Source of the DNA: Lachnospiraceae bacterium
GTDB taxonomy: Bacteria > Bacillota > Clostridia > Lachnospirales > Lachnospiraceae
Assembly: GCA_017394885.1 (NCBI GenBank)
Contig: JAFPWO010000029.1
Location: 1-34,378, forward strand
Direction: 5' to 3'
DNA: 34,378 nucleotides
Below are positions 16,582 through 21,940 of the stretch, in pieces; position 1 is the first letter of the stretch, and each line of letters begins with the position of its first letter. The notes beneath the pieces were generated by a model. That model ran no database searches. It was given only the letters and a program-made list of their open reading frames with translations, and was not told where the DNA came from. A program made the translations under genes and the position numbers.

Positions 16582-16650
16582 TTACCGTTTTTTGCAGGTG
16601 ATCCCGTCGATCATGAGGCAGTTTTCACCGAAATCGATCCCGACGCTTCC
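16582..16650 (-). pseudogene. Relic of the C-terminus of a beta-lactamase-like serine hydrolase
   Basis: In one minus-strand frame the stretch reads FGENCLMIDGITCKKR and stop, nearly the same as FGKNCLTVDGITCKKL, the end of the GNAT-hydrolase fusion at 7358. DNA identity is also high across about 55 bases including the TTTTTTGCAGGTGATCCCGT core. No other part of a hydrolase is present. The 3' end of the small membrane protein gene overlaps it in another frame, which suggests a deletion junction near 16640-16660. Confidence 0.75.
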
Positions 16651-16888
16651 TGTATATTCTCCGGAATCCGAATGCAAAAAAGGCCAACAGAGCAATCCCG
16701 ATCACCAGCAGGCCCCAGTTCATGCTGCGAATGCCTTCGTATAGCAGGAAACCGACCAAACCGCCGTATACCACGATCAGGATAAGCCCTGTGATGATTC
16801 GAATCCACAGCGGAACTATTTTATCTGCTGAGGCTTCCAGGGACCCTTCCACGATGATCCCAAAAAGAATCTCAAAAAGCATTTCCAT
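16625..16888 (-). CDS. Small membrane protein of unknown function
   Basis: 87 residues from ATG 16888, nine bases after GGAG; the frame is open for 33 more codons upstream, but these give no protein-like sequence and overlap the HIT gene. The N-terminal MEMLFEILFGIIVEGSLEAS is followed by a Lys/Pro/Trp boundary and two membrane spans, a pattern seen in short Lachnospiraceae membrane proteins. The basic tail RRIYRKRRDRFR runs into a relic of another gene, so the original C-terminus may have been replaced. Function unknown. Confidence 0.65.
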   Translation of the reverse strand: MEMLFEILFGIIVEGSLEASADKIVPLWIRIITGLILIVVYGGLVGFLLYEGIRSMNWGLLVIGIALLAFFAFGFRRIYRKRRDRFR

Positions 16889-16971
16889 TCCATGTTTCTC
16901 CGATCTTGCCTCAATTAGCCCGCCGGGCCTTCCCTGAACTGCAGGAAGACCTCCGTCAATGCACTCTTTAT

Positions 16972-17433
16972 TCAGGAATTCAGCCATTCCCTGATCCGGG
17001 TAAACACCTCTTCTTTGTCTTCAACAGGTATTGATCCGTTTTTATTCACGGCATAATGATGGCCAAACTCGCCGTCAATATACGTGTTTCCGTTAAGTAT
17101 CACCGGTTTATCATATCTTGGTCTGACATGGATATGAAGATGCGGATCGGGGTCTGCATCTTTATAAAAACTATTCATCAGACAGCTCCAATTACACAGG
17201 GCCGCTCCCAAAACAGTCTTCAGACAGGTCTCCACTTTACAAACCAGCTTGCGAAGCTCTTCCCATTCTTCATCTGTCAGTTCTGACATTGAACCGCAGT
17301 GACGCTTCAGAACCAAAATGCACCGTCCGATATAATCCTGTTCATCGGAAAGAAAAACAGACCACAATGTACTCTTGTACACCTGGAACTGTTTGTCTTC
17401 TTCAGACAGATGGCACCACTCACAATCCTTCAT
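16972..17433 (-). CDS. HIT-family nucleotide hydrolase/transferase-like protein
   Basis: 153 residues from ATG 17433. The histidine triad is HLHIHVRPRY near residue 113, preceded by DPDP; the second His of the HxHxH set is the expected nucleophile. CEWCHL at the N-terminus offers two cysteines that may bind metal. The start overlaps the last 14 bases of the GrpB-Nudix gene, so the two are translationally linked; both families act on nucleotide derivatives. The ribosome site is weak (AGG), in keeping with coupling. Exact substrate, such as a dinucleotide or AMP conjugate, is unknown. Confidence 0.82.
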   Translation of the reverse strand: MKDCEWCHLSEEDKQFQVYKSTLWSVFLSDEQDYIGRCILVLKRHCGSMSELTDEEWEELRKLVCKVETCLKTVLGAALCNWSCLMNSFYKDADPDPHLHIHVRPRYDKPVILNGNTYIDGEFGHHYAVNKNGSIPVEDKEEVFTRIREWLNS

Positions 17434-18577
17434 TTTTCTTACCTGCAAAACTCCGATCTGCCAGAAGCATTCTTTTGAACCGGACAAGAAGCCGCGCCGT
17501 CAGTCCCCAGATCCCATACCCCTCATAGGCCCAGTAATATGTCGTTGCTCCTTTGCTCTTCCGCGTATAGTTTTTCAAATACTGCCTCAGAATGACGGGC
17601 AGTTCCCCGCTCTCCGGGTCGCTTATATCATAAACAGCCGGTTCATGGGACAAAAGCCAGGAAAAAGGCAGGGTAAAGACCTCGCTCACTTCTTCCTGCC
17701 GCAGGCGCAGGCCGTCCGGGTCAAACGGATCGATCTCCCCCACTACCGGCCAGACAAGCATTTTCTCTATATGCCGTTCCGGCTCCATCTGCTGCAGAAT
17801 GTTTACGGAAGAAGGACGGATCCCGAGCTCTTCACAGGTTTCACGCAGCGCCGTATCGATACTGCTTTCTCCCGCCTCGATATGGCCGCCGGGAAAGCAG
17901 ACTTCCCCCGGCTGCCAGACATTCATGGAACGGACTTCCAGAAGGAGCGCCGGTTCATCCCGGTCCCGGACGATCGGGATCAGGATGGCGGCTGACGGCG
18001 CGGGGACTTCCGCCTCTTCTTCCGGCGCCGCTGCCGTGATCTCATCCCGGCTCTTGCGCCAATTCTGCGCTTTTGTAAGAATCTCGCCGATCATTTCACC
18101 TTTCATCGCAGTATATGTTCCTCTGTCTTCTGCATACTGCTCTGCCAGTGATTCTTTCAGCTTCGAGTAGTTTTCCGCATCCTCTTTATGGCAGTTCAGA
18201 TAATCCCGCATGTTCACGTAATCGTTCCATGTCCCGGAATTATAGATCGTTGCATGGATGTGATGCGTCACGACATCATCCTTCCCGCACACGTATAGAT
18301 ACTGCTCCGGATGATCCTGCCCCCGAAAGAAAAAGCCGTTCTGATCAAGGATGCTGTTCATGGGCAGGAGTTTGTCAAAGTCCGATACGCCGATGACGAT
18401 ATCAATGATCGGCTTGGCGCAGATCCCCCGGATGGATGTACTTCCGATGTGCTGCGCATCGATCAGTACTTCCTGAAGGATCGACCGCAATTCATCAATG
18501 GTTTTTGCTGCGATGGTTTCCCATTCTCTGTTATGCGCTTCAACAGACACGGTTCCGCGGCGCAGTCCCAATTCCAT
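17420..18577 (-). CDS. GrpB (UPF0157)-Nudix hydrolase fusion protein
   Basis: 385 residues from ATG 18577, which follows GGAGGAGAAGGCT; the longer frame is unsupported. Residues about 5-175 are a GrpB/UPF0157 nucleotidyltransferase-like domain with HIGSTSIRGICAKPIIDI at 43-60. A short Ala/Glu/Pro linker (about 180-195) joins a Nudix domain with a perfect Nudix box at 231-253 (G-x5-E-x7-RETCEELGI). The preceding LLEVRSMNVWQPGEVCFPGG matches the extra CoA-diphosphatase (NudL-type) motif, so hydrolysis of CoA or a CoA derivative is a good guess. It is headed by a promoter-hairpin module and overlaps the HIT gene. Confidence 0.9.
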   Translation of the reverse strand: MELGLRRGTVSVEAHNREWETIAAKTIDELRSILQEVLIDAQHIGSTSIRGICAKPIIDIVIGVSDFDKLLPMNSILDQNGFFFRGQDHPEQYLYVCGKDDVVTHHIHATIYNSGTWNDYVNMRDYLNCHKEDAENYSKLKESLAEQYAEDRGTYTAMKGEMIGEILTKAQNWRKSRDEITAAAPEEEAEVPAPSAAILIPIVRDRDEPALLLEVRSMNVWQPGEVCFPGGHIEAGESSIDTALRETCEELGIRPSSVNILQQMEPERHIEKMLVWPVVGEIDPFDPDGLRLRQEEVSEVFTLPFSWLLSHEPAVYDISDPESGELPVILRQYLKNYTRKSKGATTYYWAYEGYGIWGLTARLLVRFKRMLLADRSFAGKKNEGL

Positions 18578-18624
18578 AGCCTTCTCCTCCTGTATGGCCA
18601 GACAGCGATTTATCAAGCCAGTTA

Positions 18625-18688
18625 GAACTGTCGGGATCTTTTGTCTCCCGACAATTCGTATCATACCATAAGCCCGCTTATTTCGGAA
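18625..18688 (-). promoter_or_regulatory. Promoter plus 5' hairpin module before GrpB-Nudix (motif copy D)
   Basis: Minus-strand TTCCGA (18683-18688), 17-base spacer ending TGG, TATGAT (18660-18665). Immediately after the -10 a 12-bp stem with one mismatch, GAATTGTCGGGA/TCCCGACAGTTC (18625-18657), would begin at the transcript start. The same combination precedes the CatA-like gene at 21210-21276. Confidence 0.65.
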
Positions 18689-18715
18689 GATACTGCCGAC
18701 TTTCCGGGCAAATGC

Positions 18716-18970
18716 TTACTCATCCCGATCTTTTAAGGACTCTCCGCAGAACGGACAGTACTCGATTTCTGAATTCATTCCGGCACGGTCCAGGTGACGG
18801 CTGCAATGCGGGCATCGGATGAAGGTGAAAAACACGATCAGCTCTGCCGCAAGAGCCAGCCCCATCAGCACGTAAGCAACCGGGCTCTGCGAAACAAGTG
18901 CGATCAGTCCAGACAAAACGGCTGCTGCCATCATGCTCCAAACTACTATTCTGGCTGTCCGGAGTTTCAT
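18716..18970 (-). CDS. Small membrane protein with a C-terminal zinc ribbon
   Basis: 84 residues from ATG 18970 (AAGGAGG ten bases upstream; a TTG two codons earlier is closer to the site but less usual). Two hydrophobic segments (about 8-27 and 32-51) are followed by CPHC...CPFCGESL, a four-cysteine ribbon. No named family is recognised. It is bounded by copies of the CAGTTTGTCG-type motif: copy B about 100 bases upstream and copy D about 30 bases downstream, in opposite orientation. It has its own extended -10 promoter. Confidence 0.7.
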   Translation of the reverse strand: MKLRTARIVVWSMMAAAVLSGLIALVSQSPVAYVLMGLALAAELIVFFTFIRCPHCSRHLDRAGMNSEIEYCPFCGESLKDRDE

Positions 18971-19014
18971 ACGCAAGATTCCTCCTTCCGAGAGATTCTT
19001 CTTTCTTTACGGTA

Positions 19015-19023
19015 ATTATACCA
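19015..19023 (-). promoter_or_regulatory. Extended -10 promoter for the small zinc-ribbon membrane protein
   Basis: Minus-strand TGGTATAAT, 44 bases before the start codon, with a weak TTATGG 17 bases upstream as -35. Confidence 0.55.
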
Positions 19024-19067
19024 CGTGCATAAGAAAGCCATAAACTTACGCCTCTGGCTTAAGAAAC

Positions 19068-19112
19068 GGTTATTCAGCTTTCAGAGATCTCGACAAACTG
19101 AAATTTGTGTCA
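19068..19112 (-). repeat. Hairpin motif copy B, at the 3' end of a GNAT gene
   Basis: Minus-strand CAAATTTCAGTTTGTCGAGATCTCTGAAAGCTGAATA-type segment (given in part) starting at the GNAT stop. TTTCAG pairs with CTGAAA. It aligns over about 40 bases with copy A (20013-20057), likewise just after a GNAT stop, and its first 25 bases match the reverse orientation of copy C (21199-21227). Confidence 0.6.
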
Positions 19113-19634
19113 CAGAATGCCCTCATATTCCATCGAACGTGCCTTGCAGCTTCCGTCCAGTTTCTCGAATTCTCCGTATCCTGTGAAATGAAGACCGCAT
19201 TTCTCCATCACATGTCCGGATGCAAGATTCGGTTCCACGTGACTCGAACAAAAATGTGTAATACCAAATTCTCTTTTGGCAAAATCGATCATCGCTTTAG
19301 CGGCTTCTGTTGCAAATCCCATTTTCCAGCAATCATATCTGAAGTTATAACCAAATCCCCAGAATCCATCTTTTTGGTTACTTGGACCTATACTTCCGCT
19401 TCCAATCAATTCATTATCAGATAAACGAACATATCCGAAATGATACTCTCCATCAAATTCTTCGATAGAGCACAACCATTCACGGAGTTTCTCTTTTTCA
19501 GTATATGTCGGATAGACCATATACCTTGCTACTCGTTCATCACTTACCCACTTCCAAACAGCATCAGCATCCGCAACTGTCATCGGGCGTAACAGTAATC
19601 GCTCAGTCTTTATCTCATAATCATGTGCTCTCAT
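19110..19634 (-). CDS. GNAT family N-acetyltransferase (RimJ/RimL type)
   Basis: 174 residues. It opens IKTERLLLRPMTVADADAVW, the standard RimJ/L start, and carries CWKMGFATEAAKAMIDFA (about 104-121) as the acetyl-CoA loop region and VEPNLASGHVMEKCGL as the alpha4 segment. Base composition is visibly AT-richer than the genes to its left, which suggests a different origin. The ribosome site is weak. The stop abuts repeat copy B and an extended -10 promoter lies about 55 bases upstream. The acceptor is unknown. Confidence 0.9.
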   Translation of the reverse strand: MRAHDYEIKTERLLLRPMTVADADAVWKWVSDERVARYMVYPTYTEKEKLREWLCSIEEFDGEYHFGYVRLSDNELIGSGSIGPSNQKDGFWGFGYNFRYDCWKMGFATEAAKAMIDFAKREFGITHFCSSHVEPNLASGHVMEKCGLHFTGYGEFEKLDGSCKARSMEYEGIL

Positions 19635-19689
19635 TTTGTCACTCTCTATCTGTCCGCCAAATTCCGATCTGCCAGTCTCTTTTTTAGGT

Positions 19690-19698
19690 ATTATAGCA
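19690..19698 (-). promoter_or_regulatory. Extended -10 promoter for GNAT 19110-19634
   Basis: Minus-strand TGCTATAAT 55 bases before the start codon. The rest of the 19.7-20.06 kb gap holds a tRNA terminator, a tRNA 3'-end copy, a dyad, an integrase relic and repeat copy A, annotated separately; I see nothing else there. Confidence 0.55.
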
Positions 19699-19828
19699 CA
19701 GCTTTTTTTATTATATCATACGAACTACAATAAATAAAACGGCCTCTTTAGGGAAGCAGACCGCACAGGGAAGGTTTGTCGTTGACGATGGAGGGAAAGA
19801 ACCTGCAGGGTTTAAATTTCCCGGGCAG

Positions 19829-19851
19829 AAAAAACGCCCCTTTGGGGGCGT
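19829..19851 (-). terminator. Probable original terminator of tRNA-Arg
   Basis: Minus-strand ACGCCCC-CAAA-GGGGCGT stem followed by TTTTT, six bases past the duplicated tRNA 3' end. Its place suggests that it terminated the tRNA gene before an element was inserted between them. Confidence 0.75.
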
Positions 19852-19856
19852 GAGTG

Positions 19857-19879
19857 CGTGCCTGAAGGGATTCGAACCC
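19857..19879 (-). repeat. Duplicated 3' end of tRNA-Arg (att site, distal copy)
   Basis: These 23 bases are identical to 21681-21703, the discriminator, 3' acceptor strand and T-arm of the intact tRNA-Arg. The identity stops inside the T-stem. Such a direct repeat of a tRNA 3' end is the usual footprint of site-specific integration by a tyrosine integrase. Confidence 0.85.
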
Positions 19880-19893
19880 TGCGAAACAGTACG

Positions 19894-19917
19894 AATATGG
19901 CGCTATATCAACATATT
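19894..19917. repeat. Imperfect dyad beside the distal att copy
   Basis: AATATGgcGCTATATCaaCATATT, an imperfect palindrome 14 bases inside the att copy. It is clearly related to the perfect dyad at 21629-21654 beside the intact tRNA. Both may be integrase or excisionase binding sites, which is an inference from position. Confidence 0.55.
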
Positions 19918-19959
19918 TCGCACTTCCTATGTTGTTGACCAGGCGGTTTTTTTGTTGAC

Positions 19960-20000
19960 TTACCCATTTTTCATCCCTTCGAGCGGGTTACGCTGCCGGC
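19960..20000 (-). pseudogene. Tyrosine-integrase C-terminal relic 1
   Basis: The minus-strand frame ends RNPLEGMKNG and stop, matching SNLLEGIKNE and stop at the end of relic 2 (21415-21540), and the noncoding bases after both stops (GTCAA-A-rich-GTCAACAACA) are related as well. Only about a dozen codons are left. By itself this would not be recognisable; the comparison to relic 2 makes the case. Confidence 0.5.
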
Positions 20001-20012
20001 TTGGCAAAATGT

Positions 20013-20057
20013 GGTATTCAGTTTTTTCAGGTATCCCGACAAACTGGAAGTTTTCAT
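20013..20057 (-). repeat. Hairpin motif copy A, at the 3' end of the element's GNAT gene
   Basis: Begins at the GNAT stop and reads, in part, CCAGTTTGTCGGGATACCTG on the minus strand, then AAAAAACTGAATACC. It aligns with copy B after the other GNAT gene. CAGTTT can pair with AAACTG. Confidence 0.6.
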
Positions 20058-20504
20058 TCAGATAGCAATTCTAAAAAGCTGGTTAGCGAGGCCCTGCATA
20101 GGTTCAAAATCAGCAATTTTCTCAAAGCCATATTTTTCGTACAAACCATGGTGCTCGCTCTTAAGATACACTTCTTTAAATCCAATTTCTTTAGCATAGT
20201 CAAGGGCGAACCTTATCATTAATTCTGAAATACGCTTCCCCCGATAATGTTCGTCGACAAAAACTAAGTTTATAAACGGACTAAAGTCATATTCCGGTGG
20301 CATCATTCCCCCTTTTTCTTCAAATACACAAAAACCAACCACATTTTCTTCGTCAGTGGTAATAATAACCCTTGCCCAATCAGCAAAACTGTTTGACCGC
20401 ATCCTTTCCGCTAAATGTGTCCCCGGAATCCAGGAGCATTTTTCTGAAAATGCAATCGTCTTCTTCCACAAATATTCTCCACTGTTTATGGATTGAACAT
20501 TCAT
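20058..20504 (-). CDS. GNAT family N-acetyltransferase carried by the tRNA-Arg element
   Basis: 148 residues with a very strong start (GGAGGTGATTAA before ATG). INLVFVDEHYRGKRISELMI is the beta4-alpha3 region; the loop is RGKRIS rather than the usual RGxGxG/A, a variant seen in some GNATs, so acetyl-CoA binding is likely but not certain. LKSEHHGLYEKYGFEKI is the C-terminal core. It lies 34 bases after the CatA-like gene and should be co-transcribed. Together they form the only intact cargo of the element. A detoxification role is plausible but not shown. Confidence 0.87.
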   Translation of the reverse strand: MNVQSINSGEYLWKKTIAFSEKCSWIPGTHLAERMRSNSFADWARVIITTDEENVVGFCVFEEKGGMMPPEYDFSPFINLVFVDEHYRGKRISELMIRFALDYAKEIGFKEVYLKSEHHGLYEKYGFEKIADFEPMQGLANQLFRIAI

Positions 20505-20538
20505 TTAATCACCTCCGCAAATCCCGAAGTTGCTGATC

Positions 20539-21189
20539 TTAGTTTCCAATAAAAGAGTTGATTTCCTGCTCTAAGAGGCGAAATACATTTGCCACCAGAT
20601 AACCATCAGCAATCGCATGATTTAGACGGACAGTCACAGGCATCACAAGTCTGCCGTTTTCCTCCCTGTATTTTCCCCAGTTGATGACAAGCGCAAAAAA
20701 CATATGAACATCGGGCAGTTCAAGATGCATGGCATCATAAGACAGCCACGGTATACTTGACGCATCAAACCAGTTGGGATGATTCATAATATCAAAACCA
20801 TATTCTCTGGTCTTTTTTGCCTCTTCAGCATCCCGCAGAGCTGCTGCGTAGAATTTCTCATAATCTTCATCGTGTTCCGTATAGACAAGCGTGAAGGTTT
20901 CTGTATTTTCATGAAAGATATACTGTATGGGATTGATCACATCATAACAGATCAGTTCGTCCGTTTCCCTAAGATACCCCATCCTGTAATCCTCGCGGGA
21001 ATTCAGAACCTTTGACAGGATAAAAAGAAAGTTGATGTAAAGCTTTGTCCCCGTCTCTTTGGAATGATGAACAAGATCGGTAACATCAATCCTCGCTGTC
21101 ATGGAAGTCGAACACGCACAATCTTCTGTGAAATGACGGAACACGCCTTTTCTATAGTAAGTTTCTTTATCGATCACCTTATAATTCAT
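20539..21189 (-). CDS. CatA-like chloramphenicol acetyltransferase family protein
   Basis: 216 residues, the standard CAT length. The catalytic segment is RLNHAIADGYLV near residue 190: the catalytic His and the Asp of HHxxxDG are kept, while the first His is Asn. ASSIPWLSYDAMHL matches the SxxPWxSF region with the conserved Ser. The N-terminal FRHFTEDCACSTSMTARIDVT is also family-like. These enzymes transfer acetyl from acetyl-CoA to a hydroxyl of chloramphenicol or a related acceptor as trimers; many anaerobe homologues have untested activity, so resistance is not assured. It is first in a two-gene unit and has the same promoter-hairpin module as GrpB-Nudix. Confidence 0.88.
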   Translation of the reverse strand: MNYKVIDKETYYRKGVFRHFTEDCACSTSMTARIDVTDLVHHSKETGTKLYINFLFILSKVLNSREDYRMGYLRETDELICYDVINPIQYIFHENTETFTLVYTEHDEDYEKFYAAALRDAEEAKKTREYGFDIMNHPNWFDASSIPWLSYDAMHLELPDVHMFFALVINWGKYREENGRLVMPVTVRLNHAIADGYLVANVFRLLEQEINSFIGN

Positions 21190-21209
21190 TTTGCGTCATC
21201 CTCACAAAT

Positions 21210-21276
21210 TTCGAGTTGTCGAGGTCTTCCACCTCTCGACAACTCGAATCATAGCATAAAACAGACCTTTTCGGAA
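21210..21276 (-). promoter_or_regulatory. Promoter plus 5' hairpin module before the CatA-like gene (motif copy C)
   Basis: Minus-strand TTCCGA (21271-21276), 17-base spacer ending TGC, TATGAT (21248-21253), then a perfect 14-bp stem TTCGAGTTGTCGAG/CTCGACAACTCGAA (21210-21248) overlapping the transcript start. The layout equals that at 18625-18688. The hairpin could be a repressor site or a stabilising 5' structure. Confidence 0.7.
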
Positions 21277-21336
21277 GATGCTACAATCCCATCAAGAATA
21301 TAAAATGACAGATATGTATTCGCAGGTTTTGGGGAC

Positions 21337-21366
21337 AAAAAAAGGAGTAACCATGTCTGTTACTCC
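21337..21366 (-). terminator. Rho-independent terminator after integrase relic 2
   Basis: Minus-strand GGAGTAAC/GTTACTCC, an 8-bp perfect stem with a seven-base loop, followed by seven T. The upstream arm lies in the 45-bp direct repeat. Confidence 0.8.
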
Positions 21367-21397
21367 ATTGCACATGAGTTATGGACTTTGTTGTTGA
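21353..21397. repeat. 45-bp direct repeat, copy 1
   Basis: Identical to 21541-21585 except for one base. It includes one arm of the terminator at 21337 and the ACTTTGTTGTTGA stretch found after integrase stops here. It probably is the 3' flank of an integrase gene that became duplicated when two elements recombined. Confidence 0.8.
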
Positions 21398-21414
21398 TCT
21401 GGTTTTTTTTTGAC

Positions 21415-21540
21415 TTACTCGTTTTTTATCCCTTCGAGCAGGTTAGACTGGGCCTTGAGTGCATTCGAAACCACCGCGATTTTTTCTGCCTCCGAATACC
21501 GGTTCTTGTAGTAAAATCCCCGTGTGGTTGCAATATCTGT
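21415..21540 (-). pseudogene. Tyrosine-integrase C-terminal relic 2
   Basis: The minus-strand frame contains RHTDIATTRGFYYKNRYSEA (in part) and ends LLEGIKNE and stop. HTDIATT is the usual GHxxxxTT box of tyrosine recombinases, and the FYYKN segment carries the conserved tyrosine region. The upstream catalytic domain is gone; instead the frame opens through copy 2 of the 45-bp repeat, which is not integrase sequence. It points away from tRNA-Arg. Confidence 0.75.
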
Positions 21541-21585
21541 ATGTCTGTTACTCCATCGCACATGAGTTATGGACTTTGTTGTTGA
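21541..21585. repeat. 45-bp direct repeat, copy 2
   Basis: Second copy, abutting the truncation point of integrase relic 2. It differs from copy 1 by T to C at one position. Here it no longer has the second terminator arm. Confidence 0.8.
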
Positions 21586-21628
21586 CCGGGCAAAAATGAG
21601 CACAAATATAAAGAACTGCCGACCTTTC

Positions 21629-21654
21629 AAATATGACGCTATATCGTCATATTT
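21629..21654. repeat. Perfect dyad beside tRNA-Arg
   Basis: AAATATGACG, six-base centre CTATAT, CGTCATATTT: a 10-bp perfect inverted repeat that extends further with one bulge. It is 26 bases from the 3' end of tRNA-Arg and related to the dyad at 19894. Confidence 0.7.
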
Positions 21655-21680
21655 TGATGGTCAGCGGTTCCCATAAAAAA

Positions 21681-21754
21681 CGTGCCTGAAGGGATTCGAA
21701 CCCCCGACACACGGCTTAGAAGGCCGTTGCTCTATCCTGCTGAGCTACAGGCAC
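21681..21754 (-). tRNA. tRNA-Arg (anticodon UCU)
   Basis: 74 bases including discriminator G; CCA is not encoded. Acceptor GTGCCTG pairs with CAGGCAC, the D-stem is GCTC/GAGC, the anticodon arm is ACGGC-CTTCTAA-GCCGT, and the T-loop is TTCGAAT. The T-stem GGGGG/CCCTT has two G-U pairs. It decodes AGA/AGG. Its 3' end served as the integration site of the element described at 19857-21703, so this copy's 3' part is supplied by the element. Confidence 0.95.
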
Positions 21755-21789
21755 AAAATATGCTTCCTGTCAGACGGAAGCCGCTCTAT

Positions 21790-21814
21790 AAAAAAATCCT
21801 ACCGAAGGCAGGAT
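21790..21814 (-). terminator. Terminator between tRNA-Pro and tRNA-Arg
   Basis: Minus-strand ATCCTGCC-TTC-GGTAGGAT followed by about six T. It stands three bases past tRNA-Pro. No clear promoter is seen in the 35 bases before tRNA-Arg, so tRNA-Arg may depend on read-through. Confidence 0.7.
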
Positions 21815-21816
21815 AG

Positions 21817-21890
21817 TCGGGGCGACAGGATTCGAACCTGCGACCTCCCGGTCCCTAACCGGACGCTCTACCAAACTGAGCCACGCTCCG
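21817..21890 (-). tRNA. tRNA-Pro (anticodon AGG)
   Basis: 74 bases with C1-G72 and discriminator A, as in bacterial tRNA-Pro. The anticodon arm is TCCGG-TTAGGGA-CCGGG, giving AGG with G37. The acceptor stem CGGAGCG/CGCCCCG contains an A4-C69 mismatch. An unmodified A34, or its inosine form, would read CCU and possibly other CCN codons. Arms and loops are otherwise regular. Confidence 0.92.
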
Positions 21891-21900
21891 AAGCAGTTGT

Positions 21901-21929
21901 ACGATAGCATAATCCCGGAGAATTGTCAA
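21901..21929 (-). promoter_or_regulatory. tRNA promoter
   Basis: Minus-strand TTGACA, 17-base spacer ending TGC, TATCGT, ten bases before tRNA-Pro. The consensus -35 and the TGn extension make up for a weaker -10. Confidence 0.75.
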
Positions 21930-21940
21930 GCGGAATCTGT

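Larger units (their letters stand above)
19857..21703. mobile_element. Decayed tRNA-Arg-integrated element with acetyltransferase cargo
   Basis: The element is bounded by 23-bp copies of the tRNA 3' end. Inside are, from left, a dyad, a 3' relic of a tyrosine integrase, a GNAT gene, a CatA-like gene, a terminator, a 45-bp direct repeat, a second integrase relic and a second dyad. No full integrase, excisionase or transfer gene remains, so it cannot move on its own. The interior is AT-richer than the flanking core genes. An alternative is two nested or tandem insertions that recombined, which would explain two integrase tails. Confidence 0.75.

Noticed and set aside
16888..16987. 33-codon N-terminal extension of the small membrane protein
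   Set aside because: Overlaps the HIT gene, lacks a ribosome site and is not protein-like; ATG 16888 has GGAG and a family-like start.
18625..21276. CRISPR or integron attC array as an explanation of the hairpin copies
   Set aside because: Only four copies with different spacing and orientation, no uniform spacers, no cas genes and no integron integrase; GTTRRRY/RYYYAAC attC ends were not seen.
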